From positions 34,501 to 98,500 of the forward strand of contig OMWP01000013.1 of NCBI GenBank assembly GCA_900314795.1: a DNA stretch of 64,000 nucleotides. Reading direction: 5' to 3'. This DNA comes from an uncultured Eubacteriales bacterium. GTDB taxonomy: Bacteria > Bacillota > Clostridia > Oscillospirales > Acutalibacteraceae. The position numbers and the translations under genes were made by a program. Positions 24,891 to 33,258 of the stretch are shown here, piece by piece; position 1 is the stretch's first letter, and the number at the start of each line of letters is the position of its first letter. The notes beneath the pieces are model-generated. The model made no database searches. It was not told where the DNA came from and saw nothing but the letters and a program-made list of their open reading frames with translations.

Positions 24891-26528
24891 ATGAAAAAAA
24901 CCACCATCAAAACCAGAATCATTGCAAGCGTTCTATCTGTTATCACCGTGTTCTCAGTCGGTGCGGTGTCGATCACAAGCGCTTCGGCGGCTGTTGTTTC
25001 CACTCAATCGACCGCGTCGGCAGGTGTTGCCGGAAGCATAGCTAAGACCTCCTTCGGTTACATCGGAAAAACACTGCTGAATACCTCCAGCATTAAGCTT
25101 GCGAATATGGCGATCGAACCGATATTCAATTTGGTTTTCGGCTTGGATGACGGCCCCTCTAATCGAGATGTGATTGACGATGTCGACAAGCAGGCGGCGG
25201 AGATCAAGGCTAAGGTCGATGAGGTACTCAATGAGGTGCAGACGCTGTCACAGACCGCTAATCGATATCACAGCGAAGAAATGCGTCAGCTGCAGTCGAT
25301 CGATTCCAACATCAGCACCATGGAATTCAGAAAGCAAACAGATAAAGTGGCAGAGGATTATGCGAACGTACTGAAGCGTATCGCGGAAAACAAGGATAAC
25401 TTCACCTGCAACGGTATGGGCAAGCTCAACAATACCACCTACAAGGCGTACAAGGAGATCATCAACGATCCCGTGTGCAATATCAGCAATCTGCAGGCTG
25501 ACTTTGATGCGATGCTCAGCTTCCTGAAGGGCGAGCGCAGCTCGAATAACCATGAAAACGGCTATGCGCAGCTCACCTCCTATCTACTCAACAGGGTTAT
25601 CGCCGCTGATAAAAACGAACACAGCTACACCAAAACCCCCGATTACCACAAGGTCATCAATGGCATCAACACCGAAATCACCTCGATGGAGGAGCATGCT
25701 ATCCTTGATTTCTTTACGATCAGCGTGCTCAACAACATGACAAAAAAAGCAAAGGAATACGAGATCGACAACGGTATCATTACCGTCAACGCGGATGAGT
25801 CGCCTTATGCTAAATTTGACAACACGGCGGCTGAGATGCTCCGGAGCCTCGGCGATATGAACGACATTTTTAACGGAGTGATCAGTGACAACAATAACAA
25901 TCTCCTCAACATCGCTCCCTACACGCTGAAAACCACCGACCTCAATCACAGCACCACGGAAAAGGGCTGCAGAAGCTTTATCGACGCTTGGTCACAGGGC
26001 GTTGACTCGAGGTGTGATTTTACGATCAGCTCCAACGGTAGAATTATCACCGTAAAAGCAGATGAAAAGAAGGGCTACAAGCTCGATGATAACGTCAAGG
26101 GCATTAACGCAAGCGGCGGTTTTGAGGTTCCCGAGCGCAGAAAGGTAGTATTGAATCTCGGCACAGATTGCTGTAACGGATGTATATTTGACTCTTCCGC
26201 AAATAGCAGCCTGAACACCTTCTCTGTTTCCAACAACTCTGATTTTACACTGACCAATACGTTCGTAAAGGGCGGATGCCATGCGATTTATGTTCCCGGC
26301 AATGTTAAAAATGCAACAGTATTCTTCAACCGCGGCACAGTATACGGCACACAAGGCTCTGCCATTTGTATCAGCGCCGGAGCAGACTACACCCATGTAG
26401 AAGCCATCGGTAGTTATAATTACGATTGTGCGGGCGGTTATGAAAATAAGGGCAGCCATACGACACAGGGATATATCATCTTCAATCAAATTTCTCGTCC
26501 GAATGACGACCCTGATTGGTACACCTGA
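24891..26528 (+). CDS. Secreted protein with helical N-terminal and beta-solenoid-like C-terminal region
   Basis: 545-aa secreted protein that I do not recognise. A signal peptide (about 1-35, ending near SASA) is followed by a Gly/Ala-rich amphipathic stretch (about 45-80), a long helical region (about 85-300, with heptad-like runs such as IKAKVDEVLNEVQTL), and a C-terminal third (about 370-545) rich in short strands, Asn/Gly turns and Cys, resembling a right-handed beta-helix. The layout recalls pore-forming or adhesive secreted proteins, but there is no sequence motif to prove it. AGAGG nine bases before the ATG at 24891 favours it over the ATG at 24882. It is monocistronic with two tandem terminators. 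Confidence 0.6.
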   Translation: MKKTTIKTRIIASVLSVITVFSVGAVSITSASAAVVSTQSTASAGVAGSIAKTSFGYIGKTLLNTSSIKLANMAIEPIFNLVFGLDDGPSNRDVIDDVDKQAAEIKAKVDEVLNEVQTLSQTANRYHSEEMRQLQSIDSNISTMEFRKQTDKVAEDYANVLKRIAENKDNFTCNGMGKLNNTTYKAYKEIINDPVCNISNLQADFDAMLSFLKGERSSNNHENGYAQLTSYLLNRVIAADKNEHSYTKTPDYHKVINGINTEITSMEEHAILDFFTISVLNNMTKKAKEYEIDNGIITVNADESPYAKFDNTAAEMLRSLGDMNDIFNGVISDNNNNLLNIAPYTLKTTDLNHSTTEKGCRSFIDAWSQGVDSRCDFTISSNGRIITVKADEKKGYKLDDNVKGINASGGFEVPERRKVVLNLGTDCCNGCIFDSSANSSLNTFSVSNNSDFTLTNTFVKGGCHAIYVPGNVKNATVFFNRGTVYGTQGSAICISAGADYTHVEAIGSYNYDCAGGYENKGSHTTQGYIIFNQISRPNDDPDWYT

Positions 26529-26669
26529 TTGTCCGCAATCAATGCTAATCTTAAAGAATAGAAAACGATAGAGGCTGTCGCAAAACGGAACGCAGCATTC
26601 TACTGACTCTGTTTTAGCTTCTATCTCGGATTACGGGTACCCTTTTTGGGGAAGCTTTTGTCAACAATG

Positions 26670-26750
26670 AAAGCCATGTTTCAACTTCGCCGAAACATGG
26701 CTTTTTTCAGACTGTAAAAGAAACCTGTCATACGGCAGGTTCTTTTTTGA
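26670..26750 (+). terminator. Two tandem terminators
   Basis: First hairpin AAAGCCATGTTTC / GAAACATGGCTTTTTT (26670-26707); second AAGAAACCTG / CAGGTTCTTTTTT (26718-26748). They follow the secreted-protein gene and insulate the PRTase gene. Confidence 0.85.
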
Positions 26751-26908
26751 CATTGCTCTTTGTGAAAACTATCTAATTCGGAACGCAAAAATCCCGACAG
26801 AATATCCATTGATTTATGTGCTGATTTGGTGTAAACTTATTTTATTGTATGAGTGATCCGATTGCCGTCGTGCAGAGCGGTGGCAACAAAAATGTTTGGA
26901 GGGTAATT

Positions 26909-27544
26909 ATGTCGAAAGAATTCAAGATCAGAACCAGAAACCCCGAATTGTTCCTGCGTGTGCAGAAGGGACATTTCGCGACGATGCACAGCCACACCAA
27001 TTACTATATCGACGTCACGACCCAAAAATTTCGTATGTCGGAGGCAAAGGCGGTCGCGAGAGAGATCGTGTCCTTCTACCGCACCAACACCGTCATCGAC
27101 ACGATCATTTGTCTGGACGGTACCGAGGTCATCGGCGCCTTTGTCGCTCAGGAGCTGTCCGACGCGAGCTTCATGAATCTGAACGCGCACCACACCATTT
27201 ATATTCTTTCGCCCGAGTTCATGGGCAACGGACAGATGGTGTTCCGCGATAATACCAGCCCGATGATCGAGAACAAGCACGTGCTGATCCTCGCCGCGTC
27301 TGTCACCACGGGCAAGACCGCGCTTGCCGCGATCGACGCGATCCAGTACTACGGCGGTCATATTGTCGGCGTATCATCGATCTTCGCCACCGTCGGCGAA
27401 TGCGACGGCATCCCCGTCACCTCGATCTTCAACCCGCATGATCTGCAGGATTACCAAAGCTATAAGCCTCATCGCTGTCCGATGTGCCAGAATGGTGAGA
27501 AGCTCGAGGCGTTGGTCAACAGTTACGGCTATTCCAAACTGTAA
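26909..27544 (+). CDS. Phosphoribosyltransferase-fold protein (orotate PRTase-like) with altered PRPP loop
   Basis: 211-aa protein with the type I PRTase fold, related to orotate phosphoribosyltransferases. The nucleotide-binding loop is at 125-137 (VLILAASVTTGKT): the TTGKT part is conserved, but the pair of acidic residues normally before it (DD or ED) is Ala129-Ala130. A C-terminal CPMC pair (near residue 190) may bind zinc with other residues. The loss of the acidic pair makes ordinary catalysis uncertain; it may be a regulator or a divergent enzyme. GGAGG lies seven bases before the ATG at 26909, and a terminator follows. Confidence 0.75.
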   Translation: MSKEFKIRTRNPELFLRVQKGHFATMHSHTNYYIDVTTQKFRMSEAKAVAREIVSFYRTNTVIDTIICLDGTEVIGAFVAQELSDASFMNLNAHHTIYILSPEFMGNGQMVFRDNTSPMIENKHVLILAASVTTGKTALAAIDAIQYYGGHIVGVSSIFATVGECDGIPVTSIFNPHDLQDYQSYKPHRCPMCQNGEKLEALVNSYGYSKL

Positions 27545-27616
27545 GAGCGAATCAAATCAGTTTGAGATTGCGAACCCTCAAAATAGTTTTTGATGGCGCG
27601 CAATGATGAGGAATAC

Positions 27617-27660
27617 AAAACCCCGTTGTTATCCGATTGAATGACAACGGGGTTATCTTT
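27617..27660 (+). terminator. Terminator of the PRTase-like gene
   Basis: Arms AACCCCGTTGT / ACAACGGGGTT (27619-27629 and 27644-27654) followed by ATCTTT. Confidence 0.75.
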
Positions 27661-27864
27661 ATGTCAGTCGGGGTTTGTATCCCACAAAAATGTTGCAGAG
27701 AATTGTAGGGTACGGCGCTTGTCGACGTACCGAGATCGACGAGCGTTTTTGTGATCGGGAACGTCAGATAGAATAGTTTATTATGTTGCGCGCTACAATA
27801 AACGCGCTATCATTTAATGGTGGTTCTCTAAATGTTTGATGTGATCCACAAATATCGACGTCGA

Positions 27865-29856
27865 TCAATCGCCCTTATAGGTGTGTCCGTCCATGGTATT
27901 GGAGAACACCGCATCAAGCACCCAGCCGGACTGTCCGCGATAGATCACTTGGAGATAGAGCTGATCGTTCACACTCTCGGATCTGCCGGTGCATTGAACC
28001 GGCGAGTCGGTATAGATGGAGCCGATATTGTTATTGTCGTCGCTGCCGGGCTGTGAGCGCAGGTTTGCTTTTTGACGGGCGATACAGTATTTGACATATC
28101 TTCCGTTCGCGGAGCTTTCGGCGGTGAAGAACGCTTCCATCACATAACCGGTCTTTCCGTCGTAGCCGACTTGCATGAAATCGGAATCCTGTACATACGC
28201 GATGAGGTCGACGGAAGCGTATTTGGGGATCCTGGCAACCTCGGACGCTTTCATCGACGGCGAGGAGCGCAGGGTGACATATTCATTGCACAGGGTATTG
28301 TACAGGACGCCCTGAGAGGTATAGGCAGGAGTATTATACGTGATACTTCCGCCCGCGTCATTCGAGCTGCTTGTGTTGTTTTCTGCCGGGGCTGAAGCGA
28401 CATACAGCAGGACGGTATCGCCCTTGTTGAGCTCTCTGCCGGCGTTGATGCTCTGGCGGATCACATAACCTTCGGCGACATCCTCGCTTATCTCTTTTCT
28501 TGTTGCGACGACCAGTCCCTTGTCCTCCAGCTCGGCGGTCGCGTCGGAGAGCAGCTTGCCGCTGACATCAGAGACAACGACCTTGTCGCCCGACTGCGAT
28601 ACGGTGGTTGATTCACTCGGAGAGAACCACTGCTTTCCGAACAGGAGAAAAACGACTACAGCGCCGATCACGACCAGCGTAAGGGTCACGAATAATACGA
28701 TGAGCCCGGTGTAGCTCTTGCGGGGTTGTTCCTGCGGTGGATTCCGATAGGTGTTGCGGGGCGCGTTATACGCGTAATCGCGGCGCGGAGGATCATAGTC
28801 ATAGCTGCGGCGCGGTCGGGATGTCGTAGGGATATCATCCGCCGCTTCTGTACGATAAATGGTATTGTCTACAGCGGGCGTCGGGATGACGTTTTGTGAG
28901 CGCAGCGCCTTTTCGGTGTAGTTGATAAGCTCCTTCATGCTGCGGCACCGCTGTTCGGGGAATACCCCCAGTCCATACATCAAAACGGCTTCCAGTGCGG
29001 GGGATATCTCGATCCCCTTCTGTGAAGGTTTTTTCAGTGTATCTGCTTTACAGCGCAGGAGAGAATCAACAGGCGTGTTGCCGGTGATACACTTGTACAT
29101 GGTGGCACACAGTCCGTATACATCCGTCCACGGTCCCTGATCGCCTTTGGAGCTGTATTGCTCATAGGGCGCGTAACCGGGCTTGAGCATGACGGACATG
29201 GTCTTTTTCTCGGACTCGGTAAAGTATCGCGCGGAGCCGAAGTCCATCAGCCGCACCTCGTGTTCGTCGTTGAACATGATATTGTCGGGGGAGATATCCC
29301 GGTGGATGATGCCGGTGTTGTGCATTTTGTCGAGCGAGCGCATGACCGGCAGCATCAGTCGAAAGACGGTGGGCGCGTCCATTTTGCCATGTTTTTTGAG
29401 ATGAGCTGCCAGTGTATCGCCCTCGAGGTATTCCATGATGATGTAGGCGGTGTTGTTCTCGGTGAAGTAATCGCGCACATCAACGATGCCGTCTTCCTTG
29501 GAAAACTTGGCGATATTCTGTGCTTCTCTGAGGAACTGCTCCTTGCCGTTCTTGAAGTACTCGCCCTCATGCTGGTAGTTCAGCGTGACATGATTCCCCA
29601 GCGTATTGTTGCGGTTGGCATAGCCGTTGGGATAAAACTCTTTTATGGCGATCTTTAGCTCTAAATTGAGATCAAAACCGACATAGGTGATGCCGAAGCC
29701 GCCTTCGCCGATGGCGTCGCCTACCAGATATTTGTTGTTGAGGATAGTGCCCTGACGCAGGTGATGGGGTACGACCTGTACCTCAGTGCTTTGTCCGCAG
29801 TGAGAACAATGCTGAGCGCCTTCTTTCAGTTTCGTCATACAGTGGTAACAATACAT
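27865..29856 (-). CDS. Receptor-type Ser/Thr kinase: zinc ribbon, kinase, TM, PASTA, two SH3 domains
   Basis: 663-aa transmembrane kinase. N-terminal zinc ribbon with C3, C6, C17 and C20; kinase domain with GEGGFG at 50-55, Lys72 in AIKEF, HRDISPDN in the catalytic loop, DFG, and PGYAPYEQY; a charged linker; one transmembrane helix (about 382-404); an extracellular PASTA domain (about 420-485); and two bacterial SH3 domains (about 515-577 and 590-657). PASTA domains bind muropeptides or lipid II in PrkC-type kinases, and SH3b domains bind wall peptides, so a cell-wall sensing role is likely. Unlike the kinase-like protein at 4000, all catalytic residues are present. GAGGG precedes the ATG. 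Confidence 0.92.
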   Translation of the reverse strand: MYCYHCMTKLKEGAQHCSHCGQSTEVQVVPHHLRQGTILNNKYLVGDAIGEGGFGITYVGFDLNLELKIAIKEFYPNGYANRNNTLGNHVTLNYQHEGEYFKNGKEQFLREAQNIAKFSKEDGIVDVRDYFTENNTAYIIMEYLEGDTLAAHLKKHGKMDAPTVFRLMLPVMRSLDKMHNTGIIHRDISPDNIMFNDEHEVRLMDFGSARYFTESEKKTMSVMLKPGYAPYEQYSSKGDQGPWTDVYGLCATMYKCITGNTPVDSLLRCKADTLKKPSQKGIEISPALEAVLMYGLGVFPEQRCRSMKELINYTEKALRSQNVIPTPAVDNTIYRTEAADDIPTTSRPRRSYDYDPPRRDYAYNAPRNTYRNPPQEQPRKSYTGLIVLFVTLTLVVIGAVVVFLLFGKQWFSPSESTTVSQSGDKVVVSDVSGKLLSDATAELEDKGLVVATRKEISEDVAEGYVIRQSINAGRELNKGDTVLLYVASAPAENNTSSSNDAGGSITYNTPAYTSQGVLYNTLCNEYVTLRSSPSMKASEVARIPKYASVDLIAYVQDSDFMQVGYDGKTGYVMEAFFTAESSANGRYVKYCIARQKANLRSQPGSDDNNNIGSIYTDSPVQCTGRSESVNDQLYLQVIYRGQSGWVLDAVFSNTMDGHTYKGD

Positions 29857-30036
29857 AGAATCCCTCGTTTTATGATAATCGGATCGTTGATAAAACTATG
29901 CTATCACATTCATGCAAAGTGTGCAAGGCGTTAAAGGAATAATAAGGGAATTATTTGTCATGATTTGTTGAACGTGCAGATAAAAAGGGTATAAAGAGCC
30001 AAATCAAAATGATAAATATGTTTGGAGTACTTACAC

Positions 30037-30116
30037 TCGCCTTCGAGCCCCAGATAGCTCACATATGATATAGATCAAGGGTGGGGATACCTTTGGGTAT
30101 CCCCACCCTTGAACCT
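30037..30116. repeat. Hairpin-bearing repeat, copy A
   Basis: TCGCCTTCGAGCCCCAGAT at the left is followed ~25 bases later by a 15-base-arm hairpin, AAGGGTGGGGATACC / GGTATCCCCACCCTT. Copy B at 31617-31697 has the same layout with compensating changes in the hairpin. Confidence 0.75.
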
Positions 30117-30186
30117 AAATGACTCTGCACCACAGAAATGATACAGTCATAATATGCGGTCGGTGAGTAGCAATTTTCACTACCTT

Positions 30187-30239
30187 GCGTTCACTTTTTC
30201 GAGCCTGCGTTCACTTTCGCAGGGAGCGCGTTCATTTTA
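30187..30239. repeat. Three phased GCGTTCAYTTT repeats
   Basis: GCGTTCACTTT at 30187 and 30207 and GCGTTCATTTT at 30228, spaced 20 and 21 bases, so all on one face of the helix. An inverted copy (AAAGTGAACGC) lies at about 31298-31308, inside the terminator on the other side of the acetyltransferase gene. Confidence 0.65.
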
Positions 30240-30284
30240 TAGAAAACGGTTGCAAAAACACGATGGATATGATACGATAAAGAA

Positions 30285-30427
30285 GCCAACAATTATTGCA
30301 AATTGAATAATTTGATTTTCTTTAATCATACTCTAGGAGTAGTGTTTTTATTTATATAAAAACACAGCTCTGCTTTGCACTATCTCTTATAGTATGATTA
30401 AGATTTGTTTTGCAATAATTGTTTGGC
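30285..30427. repeat. 140-base imperfect palindrome
   Basis: Outer arms GCCAACAATTATTGCAAA and its complement end at 30427; inner arms TAATCATACT (30323-30332) and AGTATGATTA (30391-30400); a central hairpin GTGTTTTTAT-TTAT-ATAAAAACAC (30342-30365). It precedes the acetyltransferase gene. Confidence 0.75.
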
Positions 30428-30451
30428 GACGATTCGGAGCGCGTGTTTTTT

Positions 30452-30484
30452 GGCGTACGGCTTCTGGGTCGTACGTCTTTTTTA
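30452..30484 (+). terminator. Terminator-like hairpin before the acetyltransferase
   Basis: Eight-base arms GGCGTACG / CGTACGTC and six T. It sits only ~30 bases before the start codon of the next gene, so it may end an upstream short RNA or attenuate the acetyltransferase. Confidence 0.55.
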
Positions 30485-30511
30485 TTACATTTGAAAAGGT
30501 GCGAATCAAAA

Positions 30512-31132
30512 GTGAAAGAATATACTAAGATGTTTATACCTACAAACAAAAAAATGTTCTGGAAAATGCTACGTTCCGAATACCTACAATATCGATTTAA
30601 TCGCACAGCTATATGGAATATTCCAAAACGAAATAGATTACTTAAACGTCTGATAGGTAAAATAGATGGCAGTCCATACTGTGTTCAGTCACCTTTTCAT
30701 ATAAGCTATGGTATCAATACAATTATTGGCAAGAATTTTTTTGCAAATTACAACTGTGTTATAATGGATCATGCTAGTGTAACTATAGGAAACAATGTCT
30801 TTATTGCACCAAATGTTACAATTTCAACAGTTAAACATCCTATGGTAGGAGAAGAGCGGGTGGTTAGAAAATATCCCCATAGTTTCGAACCACAAAAGCG
30901 AGCTGACTTAGAAATCATTTCTCCGATAAAAATAGGGAATAATGTCTGGTTGGCAACTGGAAGTGTCATTTGTTCTGGGGTTACAATAGGTGATAATGTT
31001 GTAATAGGTGCAGGAAGTGTTGTAACAAAAGATATACCAAATGATACGTTTGCTTGTGGTGTACCTTGTAAAGTGATTAGAAGAATAACTGACAAAGATA
31101 GACTTACTGATATTATTGATTATTTTAAATAA
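30512..31132 (+). CDS. Left-handed beta-helix acetyltransferase, Maa/NodL type
   Basis: 206-aa hexapeptide-repeat acyltransferase that should transfer acetyl from acetyl-CoA to a sugar or nucleotide-sugar hydroxyl. Hexapeptide turns run from about residue 60 to 190 (INTIIGKNFFANYNCVIMD, VTIGNNVFIAPNVTI, IKIGNNVWLATGSVIC, VTIGDNVVIGAGSVVTKDIP), with the acceptor-site His in the STVKHP loop and the usual ending CGVPCKVIR. AAAGGTG ten bases before a GTG at 30512 gives the most likely start; an ATG lies six codons in. The gene is very AT-rich compared with the kinase gene to its left and lies between two hairpin repeats, pointing to horizontal acquisition. Confidence 0.87.
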   Translation: MKEYTKMFIPTNKKMFWKMLRSEYLQYRFNRTAIWNIPKRNRLLKRLIGKIDGSPYCVQSPFHISYGINTIIGKNFFANYNCVIMDHASVTIGNNVFIAPNVTISTVKHPMVGEERVVRKYPHSFEPQKRADLEIISPIKIGNNVWLATGSVICSGVTIGDNVVIGAGSVVTKDIPNDTFACGVPCKVIRRITDKDRLTDIIDYFK

Positions 31133-31301
31133 CATAAGGCTAAATTTGTTAATTGCATAACGTGCATATAACGATGATCCTTTTGCTTGTTCAGGAAAAC
31201 TAAGAGTTTTCTCATTCACTAGCCACGTATAGAAGCTACCGACCGCAAAAGGCTATAGACCGACCGCTTATCATTTATAATTTAAAATTCGCAATAAAAA
31301 G

Positions 31302-31345
31302 TGAACGCTCTGTTTTTCGGATAGTCGAAGAACAGGGCGTTTTTC
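31302..31345 (+). terminator. Terminator after the acetyltransferase
   Basis: Arms AACGCTCTGTTTTTCG / CGAAGAACAGGGCGTT followed by TTTTT. It lies ~170 bases after the stop codon; the gap 31133-31300 holds no gene. Confidence 0.7.
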
Positions 31346-33200
31346 ATCGGTTGAGATTGCCACGTCGCTTTGCTCCTCGCAATGACAATCTGTAAAAATG
31401 ACTTAGGAATGAGAAAAACCATACCGCAGACATTGTATCAACGGTATGGTCTTGATATGGTGGGCCATCAGTATGTGGTAAATGTAGGAAAATGGCTGCC
31501 TCGCCTTGGGAGCGACACCTCCTGACAAAAGTTGCGCCTACGCTCTCCCTCAAAACAGTCCACCGGACTGTTTTGACCTGCACTCGGAACGACTGTGCGT
31601 TCCTCGTTTGGCACGGTCGCCTTCGAGTCCCAGATGACCCACTACCGAAATAGTTTAAGGGTAGGGATACCGTTAAGGTATCCCTACCCTTAAATCTATA
31701 TGGTGGCGCAGACGATGACATAGACGAACAGTCAGAAACCGGCTTGTTTTCTGCATTTAGCGCCGCTTTGATTTCCTCAAAGGGGATGTTTTCTTTTGAT
31801 ACCGGCTTCTTACCGGTATTGAGGATCAGCGTATAGTGATCGTCATATAAATAGACGCAGTTGACGAAGATATTGATGATGGCGCGTTTCTTGTTTACAT
31901 CTTCAAAAGCTGTTTCACTGACGTAATCAAGGAAGGCTAAAATCTGTGGTTCCGTCAAATAGACCTTTTTGCTTTCCTCGATAGTCAGTTGGACTTTCAA
32001 TTCTTCCAGCTCTGCCTGTCGCTGATTGATACGATCCATCAGCATTTCTACACCTTGTCCGCTTTCGATTCCGCGCCAAAGGTTTTCGATAGCGTGCTCC
32101 GCCTCACGAATAGCCTTTTTCAATCGCTTAACAGTCAGGTTATCGGGATCCTTATTACATTCCTCCGATACCTTCTTTGCAATGTAGCGGATATTCTCAT
32201 CCGTCAGCATTTTCAGACACTCGGCTACAACGCTGTCCTCAATCAGTTCTTTGCGAATGATCTTCTTATCGCACTTTTTCTTGCGGGCATTTTTGCAAAT
32301 ATAGTAGTGATACATATTTCCTGTTTTACTCTTGCCGCAATAGCCGACCATCATTTCTCCGCAGTGTCCACAGAATAGTTTGGTGGTCAGGAGATATTCG
32401 CCGTCGCCTGTAGCTCTTGCAGGCACCTTTCTGTTTTGCTCCAATCGCTCCTGTACCCTGTAGAATAAGTCGTCATCGATGATACGAGGCATACCGCCCG
32501 GCGTTTCTGTTCCCTTATACATATAAACTCCTAAATACCGCCTGTTCTTCAAAAGGCGGGTAATACTGTTCTGGTTGAATTCTCGACCTAACGGCGTAGT
32601 GATTTTGCGACGGTTCAGATCCTGTATGATTTCTGCTTTGGTTTCCCCTTTTGCATATCGTTCGAATATTTCCCGAACGACAGCGGCTTCATCTACATTC
32701 ACATAGAATTGTCTGTTAGAATCGACGCGATAGCCTAAACCGGCGTTGCTTCCGTTGCTCAGACACTTCTTTGCGTTGATGTTCATACCTCGCTGGACTT
32801 TTTGCGACAGCTCTGCGGAGTAATATTCTGCCATGCTTTCGAGTACACCTTCAACGAGAATACCGGAAGCGTCGTCGGTGATGTTCTCTTTTGCGGATAA
32901 TACTCTGACACCGTTCTTTTTCAACTTTGCCTTGTTGATAGCGCTGTCGTAGCGATTACGGGCAAATCTATCGAGCTGATACACAAGAACAGCCTCAAAG
33001 GTGTGTTTGTCGCTATCAGAAATCATTCGTTGAAACTGAGCGCGATTGTCAGTTGTACCAGAGATCGCACGGTCGATATATTCTCCAACAACGGTATAAT
33101 GGTTTTGCTCTGCATAATCGTAGCAAACCTTGAGCTGCCCTTCAATAGACTGCTCTGTCTGACTGTGACTGGAAAAGCGAGCGTATATAACTACTTTCAT
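31344..33200 (-). CDS. Large serine recombinase with a read-through C-terminal tail
   Basis: 618-aa site-specific recombinase of the large serine family, which integrates and excises mobile elements. The resolvase domain starts KVVIYARFSSHSQ with catalytic Ser10. The recombinase domain (about 155-260) and a zinc-ribbon with a coiled coil (CGHCGEMM... then CKNARKKKCD, about 280-420) follow. Homology to the second recombinase at 54516 stops near residue 500. The last ~120 residues are encoded by a palindromic hairpin (copy B), a terminator-like palindrome and a dispersed CGCAATGAC repeat, so they are not native recombinase sequence. GGAGG lies upstream of the ATG. It is the integrase of the element extending to the right. 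Confidence 0.9.
   Translation of the reverse strand: MKVVIYARFSSHSQTEQSIEGQLKVCYDYAEQNHYTVVGEYIDRAISGTTDNRAQFQRMISDSDKHTFEAVLVYQLDRFARNRYDSAINKAKLKKNGVRVLSAKENITDDASGILVEGVLESMAEYYSAELSQKVQRGMNINAKKCLSNGSNAGLGYRVDSNRQFYVNVDEAAVVREIFERYAKGETKAEIIQDLNRRKITTPLGREFNQNSITRLLKNRRYLGVYMYKGTETPGGMPRIIDDDLFYRVQERLEQNRKVPARATGDGEYLLTTKLFCGHCGEMMVGYCGKSKTGNMYHYYICKNARKKKCDKKIIRKELIEDSVVAECLKMLTDENIRYIAKKVSEECNKDPDNLTVKRLKKAIREAEHAIENLWRGIESGQGVEMLMDRINQRQAELEELKVQLTIEESKKVYLTEPQILAFLDYVSETAFEDVNKKRAIINIFVNCVYLYDDHYTLILNTGKKPVSKENIPFEEIKAALNAENKPVSDCSSMSSSAPPYRFKGRDTLTVSLPLNYFGSGSSGTRRRPCQTRNAQSFRVQVKTVRWTVLRESVGATFVRRCRSQGEAAIFLHLPHTDGPPYQDHTVDTMSAVWFFSFLSHFYRLSLRGAKRRGNLNR
31352..31386. repeat. Dispersed repeat copy inside the recombinase tail
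   Basis: GGTTGAGATTGCCACGTCGC ... CTCGCAATGAC, the same family as 11775-11897. It encodes the last residues (SLRGAKRRGN) of the extended recombinase frame. Confidence 0.7.
31406..31455 (-). terminator. Palindrome in the recombinase tail, terminator-like
   Basis: Arms ACCATACCG / CGGTATGGT (about 31409-31417 and 31444-31452 on the plus strand), followed on the minus strand by TTTTTC. It lies inside the extended recombinase frame. Confidence 0.5.
31617..31697. repeat. Hairpin-bearing repeat, copy B (putative attachment-site region)
   Basis: TCGCCTTCGAGTCCCAGATG, then ~25 bases on the hairpin AAGGGTAGGGATACC / GGTATCCCTACCCTT. Same layout as copy A at 30037-30116. It lies where the native recombinase frame should end, the usual position of an element end (attL). 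Confidence 0.65.
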
Positions 33201-33258
33201 GGTTTCACCTCCGTGCCCCTCCCGAACGCTACAGAAGGGGCAGTTTTATTATAAAATG

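Noticed and set aside
30352..30606. 84-aa minus-strand frame across the palindrome
   Set aside because: It covers the palindrome and the start of the acetyltransferase gene; no start signal.
31570..31650. tRNA gene suggested by TTCGAGTCCCAGATGACCCAC
   Set aside because: Only a T-loop-like block is present; no anticodon or D-arm can be folded upstream, so it is treated as part of an attachment-type repeat.
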